64,000 nucleotides of DNA, taken from CAVWUA01 sp963758025 (GTDB lineage: Bacteria; Planctomycetota; Planctomycetia; Isosphaerales; Isosphaeraceae). The stretch spans positions 248,001 through 312,000 of the forward strand of contig CAVWUA010000016.1 in NCBI GenBank assembly GCA_963758025.1, read 5' to 3'. The position numbers and the translations under genes were made by a program. Below, one piece after another: positions 18,946 to 27,350 of the stretch (positions are counted from its first letter, which is position 1; the number at the start of each line of letters is the position of its first letter). The notes below the pieces were generated by a model that had not been told where the DNA came from, did no database searches, and worked only from the letters and a program-made list of their open reading frames with translations.

Positions 18946-19125
18946 TCAGCCATGAATTTCGGCCAGCTTCTTCTTCGCCTTCTCGGCCTGCTGCGGGGTC
19001 ATCGACCCGGCCTTGACCATGAGGTCAATCCGGTCCAGCTTCGACATCTCCCGGAGCGTCTTCTTGGCCTTGCGAATCCGCTGGCTCGACGACGGGAGCA
19101 CCAGCTTGTAACGCTTCGCACACAT
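18946..19125 (-). CDS. Small basic protein, possible partner of the ART-like gene
   Basis: 59 aa, starting at ATG 19125 (MCAKRYKLVLPSSSQRIRKA) and rich in Lys/Arg. Predicted mostly helical, with the tail MVKAGSMTPQQAEKAKKKLA. No family recognised. It directly follows the ADP-ribosyltransferase-like gene, and the reconstructed stop of that gene is two bases before this ATG, so the pair would be co-transcribed. The size, charge and position fit an antitoxin or accessory protein, but this is inferred only from context. Confidence 0.55.
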   Translation of the reverse strand: MCAKRYKLVLPSSSQRIRKAKKTLREMSKLDRIDLMVKAGSMTPQQAEKAKKKLAEIHG

Positions 19126-19756
19126 CGTTAACCCCCAGACCCGCCGGATGATGGAGCCACGTCCCCAGGATACTGGCCAGATTTCGGACGCAAAGCTGAA
19201 TGTGGGTATCACGTGAGATCCAGCTGCCGTCCCAGATCCTCTTCTTACCGCCCGCCGGCACGTAGATGCCCCGGGCTGTGTCCACTTTGGAGGTAGGATC
19301 CGACCTCTCAAGAACCGCATAGGCATAATCGAATACAGCCCGGTCGAGCCGTCGGTAATGCCTTTCGTTCGTGGGGAGTGGATCGCCAGCCAGCTCCAGG
19401 TTCGCCTTGTACTCCTCGAAGACCTCGCTAATGAATTTTATATTCTCGGGTTCCGTCAAGTCCAGACAGAATCCGAGCCGGATCATGCAGGCGACCACGG
19501 CTAGTGGCTCAGTCGCACGATGCTCGTCCTCCGGTGTCTTATTGGCCTTCTTGGCGTATTGCCTTTGGCGGAGCTTCGCCCACGACAGGGCTTGCTTTGG
19601 AGCATACTCCCAGAAGTAGACACCGCCGCCCAGCCAGTCGTAATTCCTCTCACTCCATTTGAAATCTTCGACTCGGTTTACGATCCGGATCGCCGAGGTC
19701 AGGCCGGTACCATGATAGCCTACGACTCTCCGGTGATAATCGTCGAATCTGGCCAT
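19025..19756 (-). CDS. ADP-ribosyltransferase-fold (PARP/DUF3990-like) putative toxin
   Basis: The frame gives 243 aa from ATG 19756. Near the N-terminus is VVGYHGTGLTSA (His15) and then YDWLGGGVYFWEYAPKQALS (Tyr47), the order seen in ART enzymes of the H-Y-(E/Q) type (an HGT loop, then a G.G.YF strand followed by a helix with A..WA). A strand HIQLCVRN near 185-192 could supply the third residue. Residues 86-102 (AVVACMIRLGFCLDLTEP) form a core strand. The last 45 residues overlap the next gene. Adding one G in a G4 run near 19160 gives a stop at 19128, so the open frame shown probably over-runs. Likely transfers ADP-ribose from NAD to a target. Target unknown. Confidence 0.6.
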   Translation of the reverse strand: MARFDDYHRRVVGYHGTGLTSAIRIVNRVEDFKWSERNYDWLGGGVYFWEYAPKQALSWAKLRQRQYAKKANKTPEDEHRATEPLAVVACMIRLGFCLDLTEPENIKFISEVFEEYKANLELAGDPLPTNERHYRRLDRAVFDYAYAVLERSDPTSKVDTARGIYVPAGGKKRIWDGSWISRDTHIQLCVRNLASILGTWLHHPAGLGVNDVCEALQAGAPVVEPADSQGQEDAPGDVEAGPD

Positions 19757-20138
19757 TGAGCTTGAGCGAATCTGGGGCCAACTTTGTCGAGATAGTCGAG
19801 TTTACCAATTCTTCGGGCTGGAGGCGACGCTGCTTCTCCGGTTCGCCGCGGCGCAAGTTGACGCCGAGCGCGGCACCACGAGAGGCCGACGCGCCGGCCG
19901 CGAGCCGACGCGAACGCCGCGTCGCGGCGGGTGGCTGGGGTCCGGCTTCGGACCCCGGTTTTTGCCGATGCCCTCACTGGGGTCCGAAGCCGGACCCCAG
20001 CCACCCGGCGCCGAGGTCATACGCTCAGCTTCCGGAGAGAGACGAATCAAACGGGGGCGGCGGACCTGATCGAGATGGCTCGATCAGGTCCGCGAAATGA
20101 TCTGGGTCTGTCTCTATCACTAACGCCGAAACGGCCGC
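19757..20138. other. Intergenic region with a palindrome
   Basis: 382 bases between the ART-like gene and the permease gene, both on the minus strand. It holds the palindrome at 19930-20005 and otherwise no gene. Confidence 0.5.
19930..20005. repeat. Palindromic repeat, GGCTGGGGTCCGGCTTCGG type
   Basis: Perfect inverted arms of 27 bases (GGTGGCTGGGGTCCGGCTTC... and its reverse complement) around a spacer of about 22 bases containing TTTTTGCCGATG. It would form a long stable hairpin. A third type of palindrome in the same 4-kb island. Confidence 0.9.
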
Positions 20139-21473
20139 TCAGGCCAGTTCCGGTTCGGTGGTCGGGGCGGCGGGCTTGGTGATCCTGGTCTCGCGGAAGA
20201 GGGCGGCGAAGGCCAGAATGCAGAGGATGGTCAGGATCGTTGGGCCGATCCAGATGAAGAACCAGCGGGTGTTCTCCACCAGGGTCCTCTGCGTCTCCGG
20301 GTTGAAGGTCACGTCGGAGAACGCCGTGCGGATCTGGCCCGAGAGGACGCTGCCGAGGATCGTGCCCATGCCGTACACGACGAACAGGAGGAAGTTCTGT
20401 GCCGTGGCCTTGATGTCCTCGCTGGCGGCGCGGTCCACGAACATCTGGCCGGGGACGAAGAAGTAGCCGAAGGCGAAGCCGTGCAGGGCGATCGTCGAGA
20501 TCATCAGCCAGTACGGCTGGCCGATCGCCGAGAGGCCGAAGCGGATCGCCCAGGCCGCCGCGCCCAGGATCATCGTCTTCTTGATGCCGAGCTTCGAGAC
20601 GACCAGGGGGACGGTGAACATCAGGAGCAACTCCGCCCACTGGCCGATCGTCATGTACTGCGTGACGCGCTGGTCGGGCGTGCCGAGGTCGCCGAGGAAG
20701 AAGGCTTCGAGGCCGAAGTAGAAGGCCAGCATGATCCCGATCAGCCCGCTGACGACGATCAACACGGCGAACGAGCGGTTGCGCATCAATTCCAGCGCTT
20801 CGAGCACGGCGGAGCGCTTGTCGATCGGGTCGGTCTCCTTGGCGGGGACCGGCGGCGTGTGCGGCAGGGTCAGGCAGTACGCGGCATAGAGGAACGAGAG
20901 GACGGCGGGGATGCGGAGGCAGTCGCGGAAGTCGGGCGTGCCGACGACGGAGATGTTGAAGAACGAGCGCCAGAAGGGGGAGAGCCGGTCGGCCTCGACG
21001 GTGCCCAGGCCCAGATACATGCCATAGACGGTGCCCGCGACGATCCAGCCGATCGTGCCCCAGAGCCGGATATACGCGAACTTGTCCGACTGGTCCTCGC
21101 CGAGCGTGCGGAAGGAGATCGAGTTGGTCAGGGCGATCGTCGGCATGTAGAGGTTGCTGTAGAGGAACAGCAGGCCGAACAGGGGCCAGAAGCTCGTCGT
21201 GTAGGCCGCCGCCAGGAGCAAGAGCCCGCCGAGCGCATGGCAGACGGCCATGACCTTCTCGGTGGCGAAGTAGCGGTCCGCCATCTGGCCGACGACGAAC
21301 GGGCCGATGATCGCGCCGAAGCCGTAAACGGTGAAGATCCACCCCTGCGCGGAGGGGCTCAGGGCGATGCCGTCGTTGCCCATGAACTGAGCCAGACCCG
21401 GTAGCCAGATCCCCCAGACCAGGTACTGCAAGAACATCATGAGGGACAGGCGAATCCAGTTGCCGACGCTCAT
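20139..21473 (-). CDS. Nucleoside:H+ symporter-type MFS permease
   Basis: 444 aa. ATG at 21473 has GGAG eight bases upstream. Twelve hydrophobic segments in an MFS layout are readable, beginning WIRLSLMMFLQYLVWGIWLP, with the GFGAIIGPFVVGQMADRYF loop (the conserved loop 2-3 motif). The N-terminal pattern MMFLQYLVWGIWLPGLAQFM and the FWRSFFN region fit the NHS (NupG/XapB) family. It probably imports nucleosides or a related sugar with protons across the cytoplasmic membrane. Neighbours give no further clue to the substrate. Confidence 0.85.
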   Translation of the reverse strand: MSVGNWIRLSLMMFLQYLVWGIWLPGLAQFMGNDGIALSPSAQGWIFTVYGFGAIIGPFVVGQMADRYFATEKVMAVCHALGGLLLLAAAYTTSFWPLFGLLFLYSNLYMPTIALTNSISFRTLGEDQSDKFAYIRLWGTIGWIVAGTVYGMYLGLGTVEADRLSPFWRSFFNISVVGTPDFRDCLRIPAVLSFLYAAYCLTLPHTPPVPAKETDPIDKRSAVLEALELMRNRSFAVLIVVSGLIGIMLAFYFGLEAFFLGDLGTPDQRVTQYMTIGQWAELLLMFTVPLVVSKLGIKKTMILGAAAWAIRFGLSAIGQPYWLMISTIALHGFAFGYFFVPGQMFVDRAASEDIKATAQNFLLFVVYGMGTILGSVLSGQIRTAFSDVTFNPETQRTLVENTRWFFIWIGPTILTILCILAFAALFRETRITKPAAPTTEPELA

Positions 21474-21730
21474 ATTCAGGGACTCCGACGGGTGTTCTGC
21501 TTGAGAATGTGGGGTCAATAAAACGAAACGCGGTGGCCGATCGCGCGGCCCCGCCTGGCTATCTTCACAAAATAACGGCCCAGGCCGCCGTTCGCTATCG
21601 GTTTCCCCCGGAAAGCGGGCGGAATGCCGGGCGGTACGGAAGCGGAACCTGAGGGCCGGCTCCGTCTTCGGAGAACGGGCTGGGACGGGTCCAGACCTTC
21701 GGGTACGCTGGAACCGAGGAGGTTCCCGCC

Positions 21731-22467
21731 ATGCCGCTACGCGATCACTTCCGCCCACCGCTCGCCGACCGCAGGTCGTGGGAGGGATTCCACGGCGGCT
21801 GGCCCATGATGATCGTCGAGGCGCTGAACCGGAGGCTGCCGCCACGCTACGTCGCCGAGCCGCAGGTTCACCTGGGCTCCGCCATCGAGATCGACGTGGC
21901 GGCCTACGGGGAGGACGAGGCAACGGCACCGGCGGCTGTTGGGAAGGAGGATGGCGGCGGTGCGGCGACCGCGACCTATGCCCCGCCGCGGCCGACGCTG
22001 GCCGTCGCGACCGAACCGCCGGCCCCGCGCGAGTATGCGGTGCGCGTTTACGACACCCGGTCGGGCCGGCGGCTCGTCGCGGCCGTCGAGATCGTGAGTC
22101 CGGCCAACAAGGACCGGCCCGAGCCCCGCCGGGCCTTCGTCGCCAAATGCGCCACACTGCTGCAGGAACGCGTCTGCGTGGCGATCGTTGACGTCGTCAC
22201 GACCCGTGCCTCCAACCTATATGCCGACCTGCTCGACTTCCTCGGCCAGGCCGACCCGTCCTTGGCCGATGGGCCTCCCCCGCTTTACGCGGTCGCCTGC
22301 CGCTGGGCGCGGAATGAGGACACCTGGACTCTGGAGGCCTGGCGCATCCCCTGGCGCTCGGTCAGCCGCTGCCGACGCTGCCGCTCTGGCTCGCCGAGGA
22401 CCTCGCGGTGCCTCTCGACCTGGAGCTGAGCTACGAGGAGACGTGCCGGATTCTCCGGATCGCGTAG
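21731..22467 (+). CDS. DUF4058 family protein (frameshifted near the C-terminus)
   Basis: The ATG at 21731 has GAGGAGG eight bases upstream. The family start is clear: MPLRDHFRPPLADRRSWEGF then HGGWPMMIVEALNRRLPPRY, followed by VEIVSPANKDRP with the motif common to Uma2-like nuclease folds. The continuous frame gives 232 aa and a non-homologous Arg/Ser-rich tail. A shift near 22345 restores HPLALGQPLPTLPLWLAEDL and the usual DUF4058 ending YEETCRILRIA with TAG at 22465. Reconstructed length about 245 aa. DUF4058 proteins are often multicopy in planctomycetes and cyanobacteria. Function unknown. Confidence 0.8.
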
Positions 22468-22517
22468 CCCGCCGCGGCTCCGGGGAGCAGGTCAATCGAG
22501 GCTCCCGCGTCTCTCGT

Positions 22518-23762
22518 TCAGCCGGGGAGCCAGCCGAGCAGCCGCTCGACGACCCGGGCGCAGGTGTTGGCCTCGGCCCAGGCGTGGCGGTCGCCCGCGC
22601 GGCCGTCGTCGGAGCCGGTTCGGAGGATCGACCGGACGGCGTCGAGGAAGCCTTCCGCCGAGTCCGCCACGTCGAACAGGTGGTGATAGAGGCGGCACTC
22701 GGGCAGGTCGGTCGAGACGATCGGGCGGCCGGTGCCCATGTAGTCCATGATCTTCGTCGGGCAGCAGACGCGGTTGAACGGGTGGTCGGTGCGGTAGGGG
22801 ATCAGGCAGACGTCGAAGGCGCGGTTGTACCGGCCGATCTGGTCCTGGGGCCTCCAGCCGATCGCGTGGACGTTCGGCCGGGCGAGGCAGTCGCGGCAGT
22901 CGGCCTGCCAGGGGCCGGGACGCGCGGCGGATTGCCGGCCGATCAGGACGATCGAGGCGCGTGGGAACGTGTCGGCCAGGCGGCTCAGGAGGGGCCAGTC
23001 GATCCGGTCCTCCAGCGTGCCGACGTAGCCGAGCAGCGGGCGGGGTAGTTCGGCGATGTCCGCCGGGGCCGGGGCCGGGACGTTCTGGGGGGTCGCCCCC
23101 AGCGTGCTCGATGGGGCGCCGTGCGGCAGGTGACGGATCTTCGAGGCCGCCTCGGGGACCGCCGCGCGCAGCTCCTCGCTCCGGAGCCGGGAGACGCAGA
23201 CGGTCAGGTCGGCCTCGCGCACGGCCTGACGCTCCAGGGCGTTGACCCTCGCGGCGCAGCGGGGCCAGTACTGGGAGTAGTCGTCGATGTTGAAATAGAC
23301 GTGCACGTCCGGCCGCACGAGGTCGCGCAGGTAGAGGTAGTGCGGATAGGTCATCACCAGCCCGAGCCGGGCCTCCGGGGCGTGCCGCGCGCGCCACGCG
23401 TCGATCGAGCGGCGGATCGGCCGCATCCCGAGGCGGGGGAACCGCTTCATCCAGCCGGAGGGCAAGACCAGGTCGCGCTGCCAGAGCCCAGGCCCGCACT
23501 GGGTCAGAGCCCGGCCCCACGCCCAGGGGGGAAGGCCGCGCCGCCAGGCGTTGTAATAATCCACGCACTGCAAGAGCAGGGTGGCGACGTCGGGGCGGTG
23601 GATCTCGCGGAAGAGGTTCTCGGTGGTGAACCAGTTGGCATCAGCGACCGCCAGCGCGAGCCGTGCCGGAACCGTCTCGGCCTGCACCTGCGGAGTCGAG
23701 AGCATGGTCGTGGCGGCCATCGCGGTCCCCAGCCCGGGGCAGCGCACCCGCTCGGCGTCCAT
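22518..23762 (-). CDS. Glycosyltransferase, GT-B fold (family 1/4 like)
   Basis: Up to 414 aa. ATG 23762 gives the longest form; ATG 23720, with GGGG six bases upstream, is an alternative. The N-terminal half has strands and LRDLVRPDVHVYFNIDDYSQ, with LTVCVSRLRSEELR before the linker. The C-terminal nucleotide-sugar domain is recognised from PLLGYVGTLEDRIDWPLLS, ASIVLIGRQS, VHAIGWRPQDQIGRYNRAFD and CPTKIMDYMGTGRPIVSTDL, which carries the conserved Pro-x-K-x-x-E/D-like loop. It likely builds surface polysaccharide from a nucleotide sugar in the cytoplasm. Acceptor unknown. Confidence 0.82.
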   Translation of the reverse strand: MDAERVRCPGLGTAMAATTMLSTPQVQAETVPARLALAVADANWFTTENLFREIHRPDVATLLLQCVDYYNAWRRGLPPWAWGRALTQCGPGLWQRDLVLPSGWMKRFPRLGMRPIRRSIDAWRARHAPEARLGLVMTYPHYLYLRDLVRPDVHVYFNIDDYSQYWPRCAARVNALERQAVREADLTVCVSRLRSEELRAAVPEAASKIRHLPHGAPSSTLGATPQNVPAPAPADIAELPRPLLGYVGTLEDRIDWPLLSRLADTFPRASIVLIGRQSAARPGPWQADCRDCLARPNVHAIGWRPQDQIGRYNRAFDVCLIPYRTDHPFNRVCCPTKIMDYMGTGRPIVSTDLPECRLYHHLFDVADSAEGFLDAVRSILRTGSDDGRAGDRHAWAEANTCARVVERLLGWLPG

Positions 23763-23860
23763 CCCGGCCGGGTTGAGTGCCGCCCCCGAGTCCTCGTCGG
23801 GCGGTCAGCTTACGGCAACGCACGCATCGTGTCAATCGCAGGAAGAAGACACGAACTTAC

Positions 23861-23960
23861 CGCCGAGTACGCGGAGACGAGAGAACGCCCGAGAGCAAGA
23901 GAAACGCAGAAAGCAACGAGGGGGGATCTCTTTCCGCGATCTCCGCGTACTCGACGGTGA
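23861..23960. repeat. Imperfect inverted repeat, ACCGCCGAGTACGCGGAGA type
   Basis: The left arm at 23861-23880 (ACCGCCGAGTACGCGGAGA) is mirrored by the reverse complement at 23941-23960 with one mismatch. The interior is A/G-rich. Similar 'CCGCgGAGtACGCGGAG' repeats are scattered in planctomycete intergenic DNA. It lies between the DUF1559 gene end and the glycosyltransferase start. Confidence 0.65.
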
Positions 23961-23968
23961 AATCCGCT

Positions 23969-25021
23969 TCAGTAAGAATTCCCATCAATGACCTCCCCAT
24001 TATCCATCGAGTTCAGCGCCAGCCAGATCGTCGGAGAGATGGTGTCCTTGATGAACCGGACTGAGCCGTCTCCCAGGAGGATGTTGACTCCGCCGTTGTG
24101 GCGGCTCTTGGCGCCGGCGAAGGCCCGTCGGCGCTGGTCGGGGCCGGCCGCGGCGGGCTGACAGGGGAGTTTCCGCCGAGGCTGGTTGTCGCAAACTTCC
24201 GGCGAGGTGAGCCGGTCGGAGCCGTTCTCGACCTGATAGTAGTCGTTGAAGCTGTTTGGCGGGAACCGCGAGGTGTACGAGCTGGCCCCCATCGCCGTGG
24301 ACCAGAGGACCCCCCGCTGGTCGTAGAGCGACCCCTGGAGCACTTCCGACATCAAGGCCGTCGTGCTCAGACCGTCCCGGATCGACGCGAAGCCGATGCG
24401 GCCGTCGTGCCCGAACGGCGACGGCAAGAACCGCGCGGGGAGGCCGTTGAAGGGGTCGGTGAGCACCCCCGAGGGGTTCGGCTGGTCCTGGCCCCAGTAG
24501 GTGTTCCCCCAGTTGACCCCGTAATTCCCCTTCGACATCGTCACGCCGTTGAAGTAGCCGCCGCCGATCAGGGGGTTGATCTCGTAGTGCTCGTTGCTGT
24601 CGCTGGGACACTGAAAGAGGTCGAGCTTCGTGCCGGTGACGGTCGAGTTCACGAAGAACCCCAGGATCGGAATCGGCGCCAGGGGGCCTTCGGTGCCGAG
24701 GTCGAAGTTGAAGGCATTGGCCAGGGGCTGCTGCTCGAACTGCGGCAGCATCATCACGAACCAGGGGGTGTTCTGGCAGCCGACGAAGATGTCGCGCGGG
24801 CAGTTCGCCGCGGCGATCCGCCCCGGGGGCAGGACGTTGTGCAGGTCGTGATAGTTGTGCATCGCCAGCCCGAGCTGCTTCATGTTGTTCGTGCACTTGA
24901 TCCGCCTCGCGGCCTCGCGCGCGGCCTGGACGGCGGGCAGGAGCAGCGCGATCAAGACGCCGATGATCGCGATCACCACCAGCAGTTCGATCAGGGTGAA
25001 ACCGCGTCGAAACGTGCTCAT
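23969..25021 (-). CDS. DUF1559 protein with type IV pilin-like N-terminus
   Basis: 350 aa. ATG at 25021 follows GAGG; an earlier TTG is less likely. The N-terminus is a prepilin-type cleavage/methylation motif, RRGFTLIELLVVIAIIGVLI, followed by the hydrophobic helix and AREAARRIKCTNNMKQLGLA, the classical DUF1559 signature of planctomycetes. The rest is the extracellular domain, ending with HNGGVNILLGDGSVRFIKD, also typical. Probably processed by a prepilin peptidase and located at the cell surface, maybe as a pseudopilin of a type II-like apparatus. Such genes are usually present in many copies. Confidence 0.93.
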   Translation of the reverse strand: MSTFRRGFTLIELLVVIAIIGVLIALLLPAVQAAREAARRIKCTNNMKQLGLAMHNYHDLHNVLPPGRIAAANCPRDIFVGCQNTPWFVMMLPQFEQQPLANAFNFDLGTEGPLAPIPILGFFVNSTVTGTKLDLFQCPSDSNEHYEINPLIGGGYFNGVTMSKGNYGVNWGNTYWGQDQPNPSGVLTDPFNGLPARFLPSPFGHDGRIGFASIRDGLSTTALMSEVLQGSLYDQRGVLWSTAMGASSYTSRFPPNSFNDYYQVENGSDRLTSPEVCDNQPRRKLPCQPAAAGPDQRRRAFAGAKSRHNGGVNILLGDGSVRFIKDTISPTIWLALNSMDNGEVIDGNSY

Positions 25022-25105
25022 GGCGGCCTCGGAACCAAGGTTCAACGGGAGGGACCGAGGATCATCATCAAGGCGACAAAGGGGCCTACCCCCCGTCGCC
25101 GGCGC

Positions 25106-26092
25106 TCACACTTCGGCGGCCACCGGTGTCTCCACGGCTTGCGGCATCGGCACGCGGGACCGGACGTTGAAACGTGGCGTCATCCGGCGCGTCAGGTCGT
25201 TGAGATAGGGCCACAGGTAGAGGATCAGGCACAGCGTGGCGACCGCCGGACAGAGCAACACCAGGGCCGGCAGTTGCAGGTAGAGTCCGGTCGCGTAGAG
25301 CGAGATCATGATGAACCCGTGGAAGAACACGGGCGGCCCCAGCGAAACGGGGTCGAGCGGCGCATCGTGACTCACCGAGGGCAGGAACACCAGGACCGCC
25401 AGCAGGTTCACCCCCAGCAGGAGCGAGAACAAGGCCGGCTCGGGCAGCACGTAGATCAGCAGGATCGAATAGACCAGAAAACTCGCGTAGAATGGGATCA
25501 AGGTCAGCGGAATCGCCAGCAGCGGGATCAGCCAGTTCATCTTCGCGCCGAACTTCTTCGCGGGGAACAGCCGGAACCCCAGCCGGATCAAAAACGAGAA
25601 CCACGCGACCACCATGTACCAGCCGTAATAGTTGCCGAACGGCACGCCGAACCAGGGTTTTTCCAAAGGGTGGCTCCCCCCCGTGCCGCCGAAGGGAACC
25701 TGGACGTCCTTCCACGTCCAGAAACCGAGATTGATCGACAAGGGGTCGAGGCTCAGGTCGATCGTCAGGGCGAGCAACCCGTCGTACACCGGCCGGAGGA
25801 ACCAGAGCAGGTCGAGCCGGTCCGACGTCTGCATCGACCCGAAGACGATCGCCCCCCAGCTCAGGACGATCATGATCGGCACCGTGCCGAAAACCATCAG
25901 CGGAAACGGGCCGTAGTAGTAATCATCATAAAGTTTGATATTTAGGTATTCGATCAGAAGCCCGAACAGCGACCCGGCGCACAAGGTCGCGACTGATCGC
26001 GTTCCTTGCCGCACCGCGAAGTACAGGCAGAATGCGAACACGCTGAAGGCGACGAGCGTCGCGGCGATGAACGTCAGGCCGTATCCAAACAT
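25106..26092 (-). CDS. Carotenoid biosynthesis membrane protein (CruF/DUF422-like)
   Basis: 328 aa with about nine hydrophobic segments. The central signature LLWFLRPVYDGLLALTIDLS then LDPLSINLGFWTWKDV and VPFGNYYGWYMVVAWFSFLI matches the carotenoid biosynthesis (CruF-type hydratase) family, where a DP..DG.W.W stretch and an NF.GW helix are diagnostic. Such enzymes hydrate the end of an acyclic carotene at the membrane. It is divergent from the lycopene-cyclase-like gene across a 286-base region, and the two probably serve one pathway. Start at ATG 26092. The C-terminal tail after LYLWPYLNDL is polar. Confidence 0.7.
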   Translation of the reverse strand: MFGYGLTFIAATLVAFSVFAFCLYFAVRQGTRSVATLCAGSLFGLLIEYLNIKLYDDYYYGPFPLMVFGTVPIMIVLSWGAIVFGSMQTSDRLDLLWFLRPVYDGLLALTIDLSLDPLSINLGFWTWKDVQVPFGGTGGSHPLEKPWFGVPFGNYYGWYMVVAWFSFLIRLGFRLFPAKKFGAKMNWLIPLLAIPLTLIPFYASFLVYSILLIYVLPEPALFSLLLGVNLLAVLVFLPSVSHDAPLDPVSLGPPVFFHGFIMISLYATGLYLQLPALVLLCPAVATLCLILYLWPYLNDLTRRMTPRFNVRSRVPMPQAVETPVAAEV

Positions 26093-26378
26093 GGATGGGC
26101 TCCTGCTGGGAGGACAGGCCGGCCCGCGCCGCGGGCGTGATGCGGCCCTCCGCCGGAACTTATCTTATCGTGGTTTTTCTGGTTTACCAGACATAACCAT
26201 TTGTGAACCAACGATTTTCTTTTGGGATTTCCGCCATTCGAGCCTGTGTGTACTGTTCCGATGTTCACACAAATATTTCAAGTGAATACCGTGCGGTGAT
26301 TGCCTATCATTAAGAAACGGTTGGCATCTGGATTTCGCGTGCTTGAGTCCTCTTTTTTTGAACGAGGGAGAGGGTTTC
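26093..26378. promoter_or_regulatory. Divergent promoter region with two operator-like palindromes
   Basis: 286 bases between the two divergent carotenoid-type genes, locally A+T-rich (26160-26300). It holds a 14-base palindrome TCTGGTTTACCAGA at 26178-26191 and an imperfect inverted repeat TGTGTGTAC/GTTCACACA at 26245-26271 with 9-base spacing. Either could bind a dimeric regulator. No -35/-10 pair can be assigned with confidence. Confidence 0.45.
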
Positions 26379-27350
26379 GTGAGCGAACAACGCGTCAAGC
26401 GCACACCACGAACCGATTCACTCGTCCTGCTCGCCATCATCGCGACGCTGGTGGTCCCGGCCATCGTCACGCTGACCTCGGTGGCCGAGAAGCGGCCGAT
26501 TGTCGAGCCGGTCGATCAGGCATCCCCGCTCGGTTACACGCGGAGTCTCTCGCTGTTTCTGCTTCCGGGTGGGATTGTCTTCTGCTGGTTCGTGCGGAAC
26601 CCGCGCTATCCGTTCGCGCGCAAGGCGTTCTGGCGCACGCTGGCGCTGCTGATCCCGACCGGCTTCTTGCTGGATTACCTCCGGGCCAGCGCGTTCTTCA
26701 CGTTCAAGAACACCGGCGCGACGCTGGGCTGGATGGTCCCGGTCGTGGGGGGGAAGGTGCCGATCGAGGAGTTCTGTTTCTACGCCGCCGGCTTCTTCGT
26801 CACGCTGCTGGCCTACATCTGGAGCGACGAGTTCTGGTTCGGCGCGTACGGGATCGCGAGCTACAGTACCGAGTCGATCGGTCCCCGTCGGGCCTTGCAC
26901 TTCCACTGGCCGTCGCTCGCGGTCGGTGCCGGGCTGATCGGCCTGGGCATTCTGTACAAGAGCCAGGTTTCGGTCGTCCCCGGATGGATTCCCGGTTACT
27001 ATATCTTTCTGGTGCTCGTGGCGATCCTGCCGAGCATCGCGTTGTACCCGTCGGTGCGCGATCTCGTGAACTGGCGCGCCGTGAGCTTCACGTTCTTCCT
27101 GATGTTGCTCGTCGCCATGTTCTGGGAGGCCACCCTGGCGGTCCCGTACCAGTGGTGGGATTATCAGGAGTCGCAGATGCTGGGGATCGCGGTCGCGGCC
27201 TGGAGCGGCCTGCCGATCGAGGCGGCGATTCTCTGGTTGACCGTCACCTACACGACGGTCATCGTCTATGAGACAGTGAAGCTGGTCCTGGGATCGGATG
27301 AGCCTCCCCGGAAGGTCCTCTTCCTGCGCAACGAAGCCCCGATCCGATGA
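26379..27350 (+). CDS. Lycopene cyclase-domain (CrtYc/d-like) membrane protein
   Basis: 323 aa from the GTG at 26379, which is preceded by GGGAG; a TTG 36 bases earlier is less likely. About eight hydrophobic segments. The motif PIEEFCFYAAGFFVTLLAY matches the P-x-E-E...F-F motif of the membrane lycopene cyclase domain (bacterial/archaeal CrtYc/d and fungal CarR type), and a second degenerate copy, LPIEAAILWL, lies near the C-terminus, consistent with a fused two-unit protein. It would cyclise a carotene end group at the membrane. Its last bases overlap the first ATG of the downstream kinase gene (ATGA), a sign of translational coupling. Confidence 0.7.
   Translation: MSEQRVKRTPRTDSLVLLAIIATLVVPAIVTLTSVAEKRPIVEPVDQASPLGYTRSLSLFLLPGGIVFCWFVRNPRYPFARKAFWRTLALLIPTGFLLDYLRASAFFTFKNTGATLGWMVPVVGGKVPIEEFCFYAAGFFVTLLAYIWSDEFWFGAYGIASYSTESIGPRRALHFHWPSLAVGAGLIGLGILYKSQVSVVPGWIPGYYIFLVLVAILPSIALYPSVRDLVNWRAVSFTFFLMLLVAMFWEATLAVPYQWWDYQESQMLGIAVAAWSGLPIEAAILWLTVTYTTVIVYETVKLVLGSDEPPRKVLFLRNEAPIR

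Noticed and set aside
16045..20005. Palindromes considered as a CRISPR array
   Set aside because: Only one to two copies of each, long and palindromic, without regular spacers or cas genes.
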